Assembly (NCBI GenBank): GCA_965229885.1
Contig: CBDDJX010000003.1
Coordinates: 992,001 to 1,056,000 of the forward strand
Direction: 5' to 3'
DNA length: 64,000 nt
From: DATLLJ01 sp965229885
GTDB lineage: Bacteria; Acidobacteriota; Vicinamibacteria; Vicinamibacterales; CAVVIG01
A model generated the notes under the pieces. That model worked only from the letters and a program-made list of their open reading frames with translations, was not told where the DNA came from and searched no databases. Both the position numbers and the translations under genes were made by a program. Positions 1 through 7,737 of the stretch are shown one piece after another. Within the stretch, counting starts at the first letter, position 1. Each line of letters opens with the position of its first letter.

Positions 1-176
1 TCGAACACGGAAAAGGGACGTCGAAGCAGCGGGTCGTGCGCGAGTCCGGCTTTGATCATCACGAACTGGCCTGGCGCGGCCGCTCGGGCAATCTCCGGCG
101 CCCCTAGCGTGAGCACGTTGTAGTCGGCCGACAGCGGATGATTGGCGATCACCTGGGCGGCGACGTCGGCGGGCAT
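1..176 (-). CDS. pyrK: Dihydroorotate dehydrogenase electron-transfer subunit, N-terminal part
   Basis: PyrK carries electrons from dihydroorotate dehydrogenase (class 1B) through FAD and a 2Fe-2S cluster to NAD+ in pyrimidine synthesis. Only the first 58 codons are present; the gene leaves the window at its left edge. The visible part is the start of the flavin-binding barrel: a PGQFVMIK strand followed by RRPFSV, the motif that contacts the flavin in this family. I placed the start at the ATG at 176-174, because a -10-like TATACT ends 6 nt before it. The pyrR, pyrB, pyrC and pyrE genes to the right support the assignment, and pyrD is expected just outside the window. Other ferredoxin-NADP reductase-type proteins start similarly, so the identity rests on motif plus neighbourhood. 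Confidence 0.8.
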   Translation of the reverse strand, partial: MPADVAAQVIANHPLSADYNVLTLGAPEIARAAAPGQFVMIKAGLAHDPLLRRPFSVF

Positions 177-182
177 CGCGGC

Positions 183-190
183 AGTATACT
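183..190. promoter_or_regulatory. Shared palindromic -10 element for two divergent genes
   Basis: The 8-mer AGTATACT is its own reverse complement, so it reads TATACT on both strands. On the minus strand it ends 6 nt before the pyrK ATG, and on the plus strand 9 nt before the ATG at 200. Both transcripts would then have almost no 5' leader. No clear -35 box is visible on either side. The role is inferred from position and from the same TATACT-6 nt-ATG spacing at 23381 and 36756. Confidence 0.55.
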
Positions 191-199
191 CCGTGCGAA

Positions 200-1951
200 A
201 TGCGCTACCTGCGGATGCTGAGCAACTCGATCGCCGCCGGCTCGCTGGCGACGGCGTATGTGCTCACCGTGGTGATGCAGCTCAATCCCGCGCTGCCGCT
301 CGACCCGGCCCGGCTCGGGCCGCTCGTGACGACGGTGGGATTGTTTTACACCGTGCACTTCGCGGTCGTCTGTTACGTGCTGCTCGTGGTGCGGCAGCTG
401 GCCGCGCGCGAAGTGTTCTCGCCCGCATGGCTCAGCGTCGGCGTGCTGGTCTGGCTTGGCGCGCTGGCGGCGGCGGGCGGCGCGGCGTTGATGTGGGCCA
501 ATCTCTACACCTTCGCTCGCGTGCTCGACGCCGAGACGGTGACGGCGATGACGCGCGGCGCGGGCGCCCTCATCCTGGCGTGCATCGCATTCATGCTGCT
601 GGCGTGGGCGAGGCGCGCCTTCGGCCGTGAGGCCCGATGGCTCTGCGCATGTGCGCTGTTGCTCATTGCCGGCGCGTCGATCGCCGTTCCTCTCGCGCTG
701 CGCGGACCAGGCAAGATCCAGCCCCTCGCGGCGCGGTCCCTCGATATCGCGACCGACTTCACGCCGCCTGGCCGTGGTTCGCGCGTGAACGTCATCGCGA
801 TCGACGCCGGGTCGCTCGATTTCATTGTTCGCGCGACGGCGGAGGGCAGGCTGCCGAACTTTGGCCGGATTCTCGACTCGGGCGCCGTGATGCGTCTCGC
901 GACCATCCATCCCACCTCGGCCGAGGCCGTCTGGGCTGCCGCGCTGACGGGGAAGCTGCCCCTACAGAACGGCGTGCGTTCCGCGGGGATCTATCACCTC
1001 GCGACAGGCGGCGACGCGCTGCAACTCCTCCCGAACTATTGCTTTGCCTACCAGCTGGTGCGCTTCGGGTTTCTCGTTGACGAGCCGCACACGTCCGCGA
1101 CGCTGCGCACGCGCGCGCTATGGACCATCCTGAGCACGTACGGCTTTTCGGTCGGTGCCGTCGGCTGGCCGTTGACGCAGCCGGCCCCCGCTGTTCGGGG
1201 ATACATCGTGAGCGACACGTATCTTCGCCTCGCCGGCACGCCGACTGGAGTCGTCGATTCGCCGGCGGTCTATCCCTCCGAGGCGCAAGAGGACGTGGCG
1301 CGAGCGATTGAAAACGTGTCGGTGGAGGCGCGCCCAGTCGTGCCGGTGTCCACGGCGCCGCTCGAAGACCGGTACGAGTCGGTCGGCCGGACCGATCGAA
1401 CCTACGATCGCATCGCGCACGAGTTGGCCGAGCTTCGCCAGCCGCAGGTGACGCTGACGCGCTATCAAAGCCTGGATATGATTGGCCACTACTTTCTCCG
1501 CTACGCGATGCCGTCGGAATTCGGCGATGCTCTCGACGAGGAGCATCGCGCGCTTGGAGCGGTGCTCGAGCAGCATTACAAGGTGATTGACGACGCCATC
1601 GGCCGGGCCATCGCGTCACTCGGGCCCGACGATGTGATGCTGATCGTGTCCGGCTTTGGGATGGAGCCGATGGGTTTGTGGAAGCGGCTCGTCGAGAGGG
1701 TCATCGGTGATCCCGATCTGAACGGCACGCATGACGCCGCACCCGACGGGTTCATGATGGCCTATGGCGCCTCGGTCGCTCGCGGCCGTCTGCCCACGCG
1801 GGCGTCGATCGTCGACGTGACGCCGACGATCCTGTATTTTCTCGGCCTGCCGATCGGCCGCGACATGGCCGGCTACGCCCGCACGGATCTGTTTCAGCGC
1901 GCCTTTACCGACGAACGGCCGATCACGTTCATTCCTACGTACGATCGATGA
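200..1951 (+). CDS. Membrane-anchored alkaline-phosphatase-superfamily protein
   Basis: The 583-residue protein has about five hydrophobic segments in residues 8-165, then an alkaline phosphatase/phosphodiesterase-type domain from about residue 195, probably facing the periplasm. Visible family landmarks are the metal-binding strand VIAIDAGS (about 200), the nucleophile region PTSAEAVW..LTG (about 237), a D..GH pair in SLDMIGHYF (about 424), and a final THDAAPDG histidine (about 509). The usual SDHG metal motif reads SGFG (about 482), so the Asp-His pair of one metal site is missing. The substrate cannot be told from the sequence. It is divergent from pyrK and shares its promoter element; it ends in repeat-rich DNA. 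Confidence 0.7.
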   Translation: MRYLRMLSNSIAAGSLATAYVLTVVMQLNPALPLDPARLGPLVTTVGLFYTVHFAVVCYVLLVVRQLAAREVFSPAWLSVGVLVWLGALAAAGGAALMWANLYTFARVLDAETVTAMTRGAGALILACIAFMLLAWARRAFGREARWLCACALLLIAGASIAVPLALRGPGKIQPLAARSLDIATDFTPPGRGSRVNVIAIDAGSLDFIVRATAEGRLPNFGRILDSGAVMRLATIHPTSAEAVWAAALTGKLPLQNGVRSAGIYHLATGGDALQLLPNYCFAYQLVRFGFLVDEPHTSATLRTRALWTILSTYGFSVGAVGWPLTQPAPAVRGYIVSDTYLRLAGTPTGVVDSPAVYPSEAQEDVARAIENVSVEARPVVPVSTAPLEDRYESVGRTDRTYDRIAHELAELRQPQVTLTRYQSLDMIGHYFLRYAMPSEFGDALDEEHRALGAVLEQHYKVIDDAIGRAIASLGPDDVMLIVSGFGMEPMGLWKRLVERVIGDPDLNGTHDAAPDGFMMAYGASVARGRLPTRASIVDVTPTILYFLGLPIGRDMAGYARTDLFQRAFTDERPITFIPTYDR

Positions 1952-2110
1952 ATCTGAGGATCTCAGGATCTGGGGATGTGAGGATGTGAGGATGTGGCGA
2001 TGGTCCACGAGCTTGCATCCCGCGAGGCCCCCCAGTGGTCGCGTCGTGTCTACGAACGCTCGCGTATCTTTCAAATCGACCCCTGAATCGGAGGATTTGA
2101 GAATCTGAGC
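1952..2110 (+). repeat. Degenerate GAGGAT-type intergenic repeats
   Basis: This gene-free stretch is packed with variants of 'tgaggatttgag', such as the run of GATGTGAG units at 1975-1995 and 'ggaggatttgagaatctgag' at 2090-2109. An inverted copy ('cctcacatcc...gatcctcagat') lies at 2192-2222 inside the pyrR leader. The same words recur at 5109-5129 and 29768-29785, so this is a dispersed family and not a local duplication. A short G-C motif, gcgaggcccccc, occurs next to both copies (about 2024 and 2229). Confidence 0.6.
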
Positions 2111-2116
2111 TATAAT
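2111..2116 (+). promoter_or_regulatory. Candidate -10 box (TATAAT) for the pyrR operon
   Basis: A perfect TATAAT lies 17 nt before the PyrR-type hairpin, so transcripts starting near 2122 would carry the hairpin close to their 5' end. No convincing -35 hexamer is visible at the usual distance. The assignment rests on the match and its position. Confidence 0.4.
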
Positions 2117-2132
2117 CAGCTTCGCTCTTTAA

Positions 2133-2152
2133 CGCGCTCCAGCGAGAGTGCG
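2133..2152 (+). promoter_or_regulatory. PyrR-binding-type RNA hairpin
   Basis: A 7-bp stem (CGCGCUC with GAGUGCG, one G-U pair) closes the hexaloop CAGCGA at 2140-2145, which fits the CNGNGA hexaloop known for pyr mRNA sites bound by PyrR. The surrounding UCCAGCGAG also matches the core UCCNGNGAG. A Shine-Dalgarno-like AAGAGG at 2153-2158 follows at once, with an ATG at 2164, so binding would block ribosome entry. No terminator with a U run is visible downstream, which favours translational control. The gene that follows encodes PyrR. Confidence 0.65.
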
Positions 2153-2163
2153 AAGAGGTGTTT

Positions 2164-2250
2164 ATGACGACTGCCACGCGCTCGCCAAGTCCTCACATCC
2201 TTAAGTCCTTCGATCCTCAGATTTCCTGCGAGGCCCCCCTGTGGCTGTAG
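2164..2250 (+). CDS. Possible 28-codon leader peptide upstream of pyrR
   Basis: The ATG at 2164 lies 6 nt after an AAGAGG Shine-Dalgarno match and starts a 28-residue frame ending at TAG 2248-2250. The frame overlaps the GTG start of pyrR (2241) and stops 2 nt before an alternative pyrR ATG at 2253. This layout would allow pyrR to be translated by coupling. The middle of the frame reads through a copy of the GAGGAT repeat family, so the peptide sequence itself is probably not conserved. It may instead mark an ancestral pyrR start separated from its gene by a repeat insertion. Confidence 0.4.
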   Translation: MTTATRSPSPHILKSFDPQISCEAPLWL

Positions 2251-2774
2251 TGATGGACGCCGACCGGATGGGACGGACCCTGACGCGCATCGCGCACGAG
2301 ATTCTCGAGCGCAACCGCGGCGTCGAGGAGCTCGGGCTGGTGGGTATCCGGACGCGCGGCGTCCCAATCGCCCGGCGCCTCGCGCGGGCGATTGCCGAGA
2401 TCAGCCACCACGACGTGCCGACGGGCGCTCTGGATATCACGCTCTACCGCGATGACCTGATGCGTCACGCCGTCGGGCCCCAGCCGGTGGTCCGCAGCAC
2501 GGAGATTCCGTTCTCGATCGACGATAAGAAGATTCTGCTGGTCGACGACGTGCTGTACACCGGCCGCACGATTCGGGCGGCGCTCGACGCGCTCATCGAC
2601 TTCGGGCGCCCGAAGTGGATCCAGCTCGTCGTGCTGGTCGACCGCGGCCACCGCGAGCTGCCCATCAAGGCCGATTACGTCGGCAAGAATCTGCCGACGT
2701 CGCTCTCGCAGAGCGTGCAGGTCCACCTGCAGGAGATCGACGGCCGGGACGAAGTCGAGATTCAGGAATCATGA
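2241..2774 (+). CDS. pyrR: Pyr operon regulator / uracil phosphoribosyltransferase
   Basis: PyrR binds pyr mRNA when UMP is abundant and also converts uracil and PRPP to UMP. The 177-residue protein has the full type I phosphoribosyltransferase fold: LTRIAHEI near the start, LVGIRTRG (about residue 32), DITLYRDDL (about 68) and the PRPP loop ILLVDDVLYTGRT (about 95-107), then VLVDRGHRELPI and ADYVGKNLPTS. Its length equals the family norm. The GTG at 2241 keeps the conserved AVV.D stretch before LTRIAHE; ATG 2253 is the alternative. It overlaps pyrB by 4 nt (ATGA), so the two are translationally coupled. A PyrR-type hairpin lies about 90 nt upstream. Confidence 0.93.
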   Translation: MAVVMDADRMGRTLTRIAHEILERNRGVEELGLVGIRTRGVPIARRLARAIAEISHHDVPTGALDITLYRDDLMRHAVGPQPVVRSTEIPFSIDDKKILLVDDVLYTGRTIRAALDALIDFGRPKWIQLVVLVDRGHRELPIKADYVGKNLPTSLSQSVQVHLQEIDGRDEVEIQES

Positions 2775-3691
2775 TGAAGAACCTGCTCGCCATCTCGGAC
2801 CTCTCTGGCGAGGAGATCACGCTGATCCTCGACACCGCCGAGGCGATGCGGGAGATCGGCGAGCGGCCAATCAAGAAAGTCCCGACGCTGCGCGGCAAGA
2901 CGGTCGTCAACCTGTTTTACGAGGCGAGCACGCGCACGCGCACGTCGTTCGAAATCGCGGAAAAGCGGCTGAGCGCCGACACGCTGAACATCAGTGTCTC
3001 GGCGTCCAGCGCCGTCAAGGGCGAGACGCTGGCCGATACCGCCATGAATATCGAGGCGATGGCGCCCGACATGATCGTCCTGCGCCACCCCTCGTCCGGC
3101 GCCTGTCACCTGCTGGCGCGGCTCTGCCGCTCGCGGATCATCAACGCCGGCGACGGGATGCACGAACACCCGACGCAGGCGCTGCTCGACGCTTTCACCA
3201 TCCGCGAGCGTAAGGGACGGATCGAAGGGCTGAAGATCACGATCGTCGGAGACCTGCTGCACAGCCGTGTGCTGCGCTCGAACCTCGGGCTGCTGACAAC
3301 GCTCGGGGCGGATGTGTGCGTCTGCGGGCCGCGCACGCTCATCCCGGCGGGCCTCGACCGTCGCGGCGTCGCGGTGTCCACGTCGGCGGACGAGGCCGTG
3401 GCCGGCGCCGACGTGATCATGATGCTGAGAATTCAGCAGGAACGGATGCGCGGCGCATTTCTTCCGTCGCTGCGCGAGTACTTCAACACGTTCGGCATGA
3501 CGGCCGCGCGCGTGGCGCGCGCGAAGCCCGACGTCATCATCATGCATCCAGGACCGATGAACCGCGGCGTCGAGATCGCGTCAGACGTGGCAGACGGACC
3601 GTACTCCGTGATCCTCGAGCAGGTCGCCAACGGTGTCGCGGTGCGCATGGCGGTGCTGTATCTCCTCGCCGGTGGCGGGGATGCGGGCTAG
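2771..3691 (+). CDS. pyrB: Aspartate carbamoyltransferase catalytic subunit
   Basis: PyrB condenses carbamoyl phosphate and aspartate to carbamoyl aspartate, the first committed step of pyrimidine synthesis. The 306-residue length is typical. The carbamoyl phosphate site STRTRTSF (about residue 52) and the HPTQALLD motif (about 134) are intact, as is HPGPMNRGVE near the C-terminus. The start is the ATG at 2771 in the ATGA overlap with pyrR. No pyrI regulatory gene is nearby, so it probably works without one, as in the PyrR-controlled operons of other bacteria. A 122-nt repeat-containing gap separates it from pyrC. Confidence 0.95.
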   Translation: MMKNLLAISDLSGEEITLILDTAEAMREIGERPIKKVPTLRGKTVVNLFYEASTRTRTSFEIAEKRLSADTLNISVSASSAVKGETLADTAMNIEAMAPDMIVLRHPSSGACHLLARLCRSRIINAGDGMHEHPTQALLDAFTIRERKGRIEGLKITIVGDLLHSRVLRSNLGLLTTLGADVCVCGPRTLIPAGLDRRGVAVSTSADEAVAGADVIMMLRIQQERMRGAFLPSLREYFNTFGMTAARVARAKPDVIIMHPGPMNRGVEIASDVADGPYSVILEQVANGVAVRMAVLYLLAGGGDAG

Positions 3692-3700
3692 AGGAAGCGG

Positions 3701-3809
3701 AACTGAGAAATGAGAAGTGAGAAGTCAGAAGTAGAGAGCCTGAAGATTGGAAGGACCGAGTCGAGCCAATATGACGCTTTTCACTCGACTTCTCAGTTCT
3801 CAGTTCTAG
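3701..3809 (+). repeat. Imperfect inverted repeat between pyrB and pyrC
   Basis: The left arm contains 'aactgagaaatgagaagtga' and the right arm 'acttctcagttctcagttct', forming an imperfect long hairpin with a loop of about 50 nt. It belongs to the same style of low-complexity dispersed repeats seen at 1952-2110 and 29768-29785. It fills nearly the whole pyrB-pyrC gap and no promoter is recognisable in it. Confidence 0.55.
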
Positions 3810-3813
3810 CTTC

Positions 3814-5124
3814 ATGAAAAGACTCTTCAAAGGCGGGCGCGTTGTCGACCTGGTGAACGGACGCGATGGCATCTTCGACGTGCTGATCGATGACGGTCGG
3901 ATCGTGAAGGTCGGGCGCGATCTGCCCGTGGACGTCGGGACGACCGTGGTGGAGATTCCCGAGCGCTTCGTCGTGTGCCCGGGACTCATCGACATGCACG
4001 TGCATTTGCGCGAGCCTGGCCAGGAACACAAGGAGACGGTGGCCACCGGAGCGGCGGCCGCCGTGGCGGGCGGATTTACCGCGGTCGCGTGCATGCCGAA
4101 CACCGATCCGGTCAACGACCATGCCGGCGTCACCGAGTGCATCCTGAAGAAGGCGACCGAAGCGAACCTGGCGCGCGTCTATCCGATTGGCGCCGTCTCG
4201 CGCGGGCAAAAGGGCGAGCAGCTCGCCGATATCGCGGAGCTCAAGGGGGCCGGCTGCGTGGCGCTCACCGACGATGGCCGGCCGGTGGCAACGGCGATGC
4301 TGATGCGGCGTGCGCTCGAATACGCGAGCATGTTCAATCTGCCCGTGATTGAACACTGCGAGGACCAGGCGCTGAAAGGCGACGGTGTCGCGCACGAGGG
4401 GTCCCACGCGTCGATGCTCGGGCTCCGCGGCATCCCCGGCGAGGCCGAGTCGATCATGGCGCTTCGCGATATTTCGCTCGCCGAGCTGACCGGCGGCGTC
4501 GTCCACATCGCGCACATGAGCGCGCGTCAGACGCTCGACGCGGTGCGGTACGGCAAGGCCCGCGGCGCCCGCGTGACATGCGAGGTCACGCCGCATCATC
4601 TCGTCCTCACGGACGACATGCTCGCGTCTCCCGAACCGTACGACACGAATGTCAAGATGAATCCGCCGCTGCGCGAGGCGGCCGATCGCGATGCCCTGCT
4701 CCAGGGGCTCGCCGACGGCAGCGTCGACGTCATCGCGACCGACCACGCGCCGCATCACTACGACGAGAAGCGCGTCGAGTTCGATTGCGCGCCGTTCGGC
4801 ATCACCGGACTCGAAACGGCGGTGTCGCTCTGCCTGGATCGCCTTGTGCACTCCGGCGTCATCCCGCTTGCGAGGCTGGTCGAGCTGCTATCGGTCAATC
4901 CCGCGCGGATTCTCCACCTGCCTGGCGGATCGCTCAGTGAGGGCGCGCCGGCCGACCTGACGATTCTTGCACCGGATCTCCAGGTCACCGTCTCGGTGGC
5001 GCGCATGCGATCGAAATCGAGGAACACCCCCTTCGACGGCTGGGCGCTGCGGGGCGGCGTCGCCGCGACAATCGTGGGAGGGCGGACGGTTTATGTAAAT
5101 GACGATGTGAATTTGAGGATTTGA
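3814..5124 (+). CDS. pyrC: Dihydroorotase
   Basis: PyrC cyclises carbamoyl aspartate to dihydroorotate. The 436-residue protein is a type I (amidohydrolase) dihydroorotase. The first zinc motif DMHVHLREPGQE lies at about residue 61, further histidines occur in VIEHCED and VHIAHMSA, and the catalytic Asp lies in ATDHAPHH (about 308). The C-terminal NPARIL.LPGGSL.EGAPADLTIL stretch is the usual closing beta domain. The ATG at 3814 directly follows the repeat. The gene sits in line with pyrB and the downstream phosphoribosyltransferase. It ends in TGA preceded by a GAGGAT-type repeat. Confidence 0.94.
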   Translation: MKRLFKGGRVVDLVNGRDGIFDVLIDDGRIVKVGRDLPVDVGTTVVEIPERFVVCPGLIDMHVHLREPGQEHKETVATGAAAAVAGGFTAVACMPNTDPVNDHAGVTECILKKATEANLARVYPIGAVSRGQKGEQLADIAELKGAGCVALTDDGRPVATAMLMRRALEYASMFNLPVIEHCEDQALKGDGVAHEGSHASMLGLRGIPGEAESIMALRDISLAELTGGVVHIAHMSARQTLDAVRYGKARGARVTCEVTPHHLVLTDDMLASPEPYDTNVKMNPPLREAADRDALLQGLADGSVDVIATDHAPHHYDEKRVEFDCAPFGITGLETAVSLCLDRLVHSGVIPLARLVELLSVNPARILHLPGGSLSEGAPADLTILAPDLQVTVSVARMRSKSRNTPFDGWALRGGVAATIVGGRTVYVNDDVNLRI

Positions 5125-5131
5125 GGATCAT

Positions 5132-5752
5132 GTGGATAGACGTCCGGATGTCAGGAACAAGGCGCTGAAGGAGCTGCAGGAATTCGAGGTCCTGATGATC
5201 CATGGGCATTTCGACTATGGGAACGGGTACCACGGCCGCGTGTATCTGAACCCGCACCAGTTGTTCCGCCATCCGTCGACGATCTGGCGGTTCGCGCAGG
5301 ATCTCATCGATGTCCTGCCGGGCGATCTGGTCCAGTGCACGGAAGTCGTGGCGGGCCCGGCCACAGGCGGGGCGCTGCTCGCGCACACCATCGCTGGCCT
5401 CCTTGACAGCCGCCGCGCCCTGACGCACCCGCCCTGCAGCTTCGCGCCGTTCACGCACGACGCGGGCGGCGGACTCACCTTGCGGCCGTTTTATCGCGCC
5501 TCGCTCAAAGGGAAACGGGTGCTGCTCGTCGACGATGTACGGAACACTGGTGAGACGTTCGCGCGCGCGGCGGCGCTCGCGCGCGACGCTGGGGCGACCG
5601 TGCTGGCGACGGCGGAAATCTACGATCGCCTGGAGGCGATCAGGGACCTTAGCGTCCCGAATGTCTCGCTGGCCGAGTACAAAGCGCCCGAAAACTACAC
5701 GGTCGCCGAGTGTCCGTTGTGCCGCGACGGCACCCCCATTACACGATTCTGA
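5132..5752 (+). CDS. Orotate-phosphoribosyltransferase-like protein
   Basis: This 206-residue type I phosphoribosyltransferase carries the PRPP loop VLLVDDVRNTGET (about residue 131), an upstream GPATGGALLAH loop, and a C-terminal CPLC motif like that of pyrE at 8598. The N-terminal GHFDYGNGYHGRVYLNP resembles the substrate end of orotate phosphoribosyltransferases. Its place right behind pyrC suggests a pyrimidine or salvage role, but a canonical pyrE exists 3 kb away, so the base it uses is unknown. The GTG at 5132 is the only in-frame start near the conserved region; the overlapping ATG at 5130 is out of frame. Confidence 0.75.
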   Translation: MDRRPDVRNKALKELQEFEVLMIHGHFDYGNGYHGRVYLNPHQLFRHPSTIWRFAQDLIDVLPGDLVQCTEVVAGPATGGALLAHTIAGLLDSRRALTHPPCSFAPFTHDAGGGLTLRPFYRASLKGKRVLLVDDVRNTGETFARAAALARDAGATVLATAEIYDRLEAIRDLSVPNVSLAEYKAPENYTVAECPLCRDGTPITRF

Positions 5753-5760
5753 GAAGCCGC

Positions 5761-6675
5761 TTGCAGAACGGAACGCGGGAACTGAAGTCGGCGCTCGATC
5801 GGCTGTACGAGAGCTTCAACTATCCGGACTCCGCGACCGATCCCCTCCAGATTGTCCGGCGCTGGCAGACGCCTGAGGATCGCGAGGTCGTCGGGCTGTT
5901 GGCCGCGGCGCTGGCGTTCGGACGGGTCTCGAGCGTGCTGCAGTCGATTGAGCGCGTGATCGGCATGATGGACGGCGAGCCGGCGGCCTACGTCCGCCGC
6001 TTCGATCCCCATCGTCACGGCGCCGCGTTCGCCGATGTCGTCCATCGGTGGACGCGCGGACCAGATCTGGTCGCGCTCGTGTGGATCATGAGGCAGATGA
6101 TCGACCGCGCGGGGTCAATCGAAGCGTTCTTCCTCGAAGGCGACGACCCGGCGGCTGAGGATATCGAGGCCGGGCTCGAGAGTTTTTCAACGCGCGCGCT
6201 CGCGCTCGACCTGCGTGCTGCGTATGGCACCGTGCCGAAACGCCCGGGCGTCTGCTATTTCTTTCCCCGCCCCTCCGCGGGCAGCGGCTGCAAACGGATG
6301 AACCTGTTCCTGCGGTGGATGGTCCGCCGCGACGCGCTCGATCTGGGTGTGTGGACGCAGGTGTCGCCGGCCAGGCTCGTCGTGCCGCTCGACACCCACG
6401 TGATTCGCGTCGGCCGCTGCCTGCGCCTGACGCGCCGCGTCAGCCCTGGATGGCCGATGGCGCGCGACATCACCGCTTCACTGCGGCAGCTCGACGCCGA
6501 GGATCCGGTCAAGTACGACTTCGCGCTCTGCCACCTCGGGATGATGAACGCGTGCGGGTTCAATCGCGCGGCGGTGGCGCCGGCACTTCGGGATGCTCAA
6601 TGCCCGCTCCGTGGCCTCTGCCGGCCACGCGGGCGTACGCGGCGGCCGTCTCGGCGACCATCCGCTCGACGGTAA
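5761..6675 (+). CDS. TIGR02757 / DUF2400 family protein
   Basis: The protein matches the TIGR02757 family of unknown function: an N-terminal LYESFNYPDSATDPLQIVRR, a central LLAAALAFGRVSSVL, KRMNLFLRWMVRRDALDLGVW, LDTHVIRVGRCL, and a C-terminal FALCHLGMMNACGF with three more cysteines in CPLRGLC. The cysteine pattern and helix-hairpin-helix-like context resemble iron-sulfur DNA glycosylases, but no activity is known to me. The start is uncertain. The TTG at 5761 has a GAGAAG just before it, while the frame stays open to a GTG at 5710 inside the upstream gene. The last 20 or so residues are Arg-rich and overlap the convergent glycosyltransferase. Confidence 0.75.
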   Translation: MQNGTRELKSALDRLYESFNYPDSATDPLQIVRRWQTPEDREVVGLLAAALAFGRVSSVLQSIERVIGMMDGEPAAYVRRFDPHRHGAAFADVVHRWTRGPDLVALVWIMRQMIDRAGSIEAFFLEGDDPAAEDIEAGLESFSTRALALDLRAAYGTVPKRPGVCYFFPRPSAGSGCKRMNLFLRWMVRRDALDLGVWTQVSPARLVVPLDTHVIRVGRCLRLTRRVSPGWPMARDITASLRQLDAEDPVKYDFALCHLGMMNACGFNRAAVAPALRDAQCPLRGLCRPRGRTRRPSRRPSARR

Positions 6676-7723
6676 ACCGCTCGCTGACGCGCGCGAGCCC
6701 GGCCTCGCCCATCCGCTTCCGCAATCCGTCGTCCTTGAGCAGCCTCACGATCGCCTGCGCCATCGCTGCGTGATCGCGTGGAGGGACCAGTAACCCGGTC
6801 ACGCCCTCGTCGACCACCTCGGGAATGCCTCCCGCGCGGGTGGCCACGATGGCGCGTGAACACGCCATCGCGTCCAGCAGCGACGTGCCCAGGCCTTCGG
6901 TCACCGAGCTCATCGCGAACAGGTCGAAGCCCTTGATGCAGCCCAGTACGTCGGTCCGAAAGCCCGGCAGCAGGACGTGTTTCTCCAGACGGTGCTCGCG
7001 GACCTGGCGCTCGAGGTGCTCGCGCAGCTCGCCCTCGCCGAGGATGACGAAGCGCGCGTCTGGGATCTCGCGGACGACCAGGTGCGCGGCGTCGACCAGG
7101 TGGCGCTGGCCCTTGTGCGGGACCAGGGCCGCGACGTTGCCGACGACCGGCGCGCGATGGGGCAGCCAGAATGCTTCGTGCACGTTGACCGGCGGCGCCG
7201 CGAGCACGTGCTCGACGTCGATGCCATCTTGAACAGTGGTCGTCCGTTCCGTAGGCACGCCGTCAGTGACGAGCATCTGACGGATCGCCTCTGACGCCGC
7301 GAAATAGCAGTCGACCTGTCGCTGTTTCCAGCGCGAGAACGAGTGGCCGCGAAGGTGGAAATCGACGCGGCGGGCCGCAACGAGCGCCGGCGCGCGATCG
7401 CCCGCGCGTGTGGTCGACGCGGCCCCCATCGACAAGGCCAGGGCGGCCATGGCGACAGCGTGCGCGTCATGGGCGTGAATGACGTCGGGAGCCAGCCGCC
7501 GGATGACCCGCGAAAGACGCCAGGCCGCGGACAGATCCATCTCGGTCCGCGGCGCGATGGGAATCAGGTCAAGTCCTTCGGCGGCGCGCCGACGGAGCTC
7601 CCCGTCAGGGTGCGGGACCAGCGCGGCGCGGTGCCCGATCGATCGCAAACCGTTCACGGTGAGCAGCACCTGGTTCTGCCCGCCGCGCCAGGTCCGGGCA
7701 GTATCGATGTGAAGGGAAAACAT
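6560..7723 (-). CDS. Glycosyltransferase family 4 protein
   Basis: A 387-residue GT-B fold glycosyltransferase. The N-terminal half opens with a GGQNQVLL loop (residues 14-21) and has VIHAHDAHA at about 82. The C-terminal nucleotide-sugar domain shows ALVPHKGQRHLV, FVILGEGELR, VLLPGFRTD and the donor motif SSVTEGLGTSLLDAMA (the E-x7-E region) near residue 290. It probably adds a sugar to lipopolysaccharide core or another envelope glycan; donor and acceptor are not readable. It is followed 14 nt upstream by the GT2 gene in the same direction, so the two probably form an operon. Its 3' end overlaps the convergent DUF2400 frame. Confidence 0.85.
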   Translation of the reverse strand: MFSLHIDTARTWRGGQNQVLLTVNGLRSIGHRAALVPHPDGELRRRAAEGLDLIPIAPRTEMDLSAAWRLSRVIRRLAPDVIHAHDAHAVAMAALALSMGAASTTRAGDRAPALVAARRVDFHLRGHSFSRWKQRQVDCYFAASEAIRQMLVTDGVPTERTTTVQDGIDVEHVLAAPPVNVHEAFWLPHRAPVVGNVAALVPHKGQRHLVDAAHLVVREIPDARFVILGEGELREHLERQVREHRLEKHVLLPGFRTDVLGCIKGFDLFAMSSVTEGLGTSLLDAMACSRAIVATRAGGIPEVVDEGVTGLLVPPRDHAAMAQAIVRLLKDDGLRKRMGEAGLARVSERFTVERMVAETAAAYARVAGRGHGAGIEHPEVPAPPPRD

Positions 7724-7737
7724 TTCGGAACGCCTGT

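Noticed and set aside
2090..2240. Classical PyrR transcription attenuator
   Set aside because: No G-C hairpin followed by a U run lies between the PyrR-type hairpin and pyrR, so a terminator-based mechanism was not annotated.
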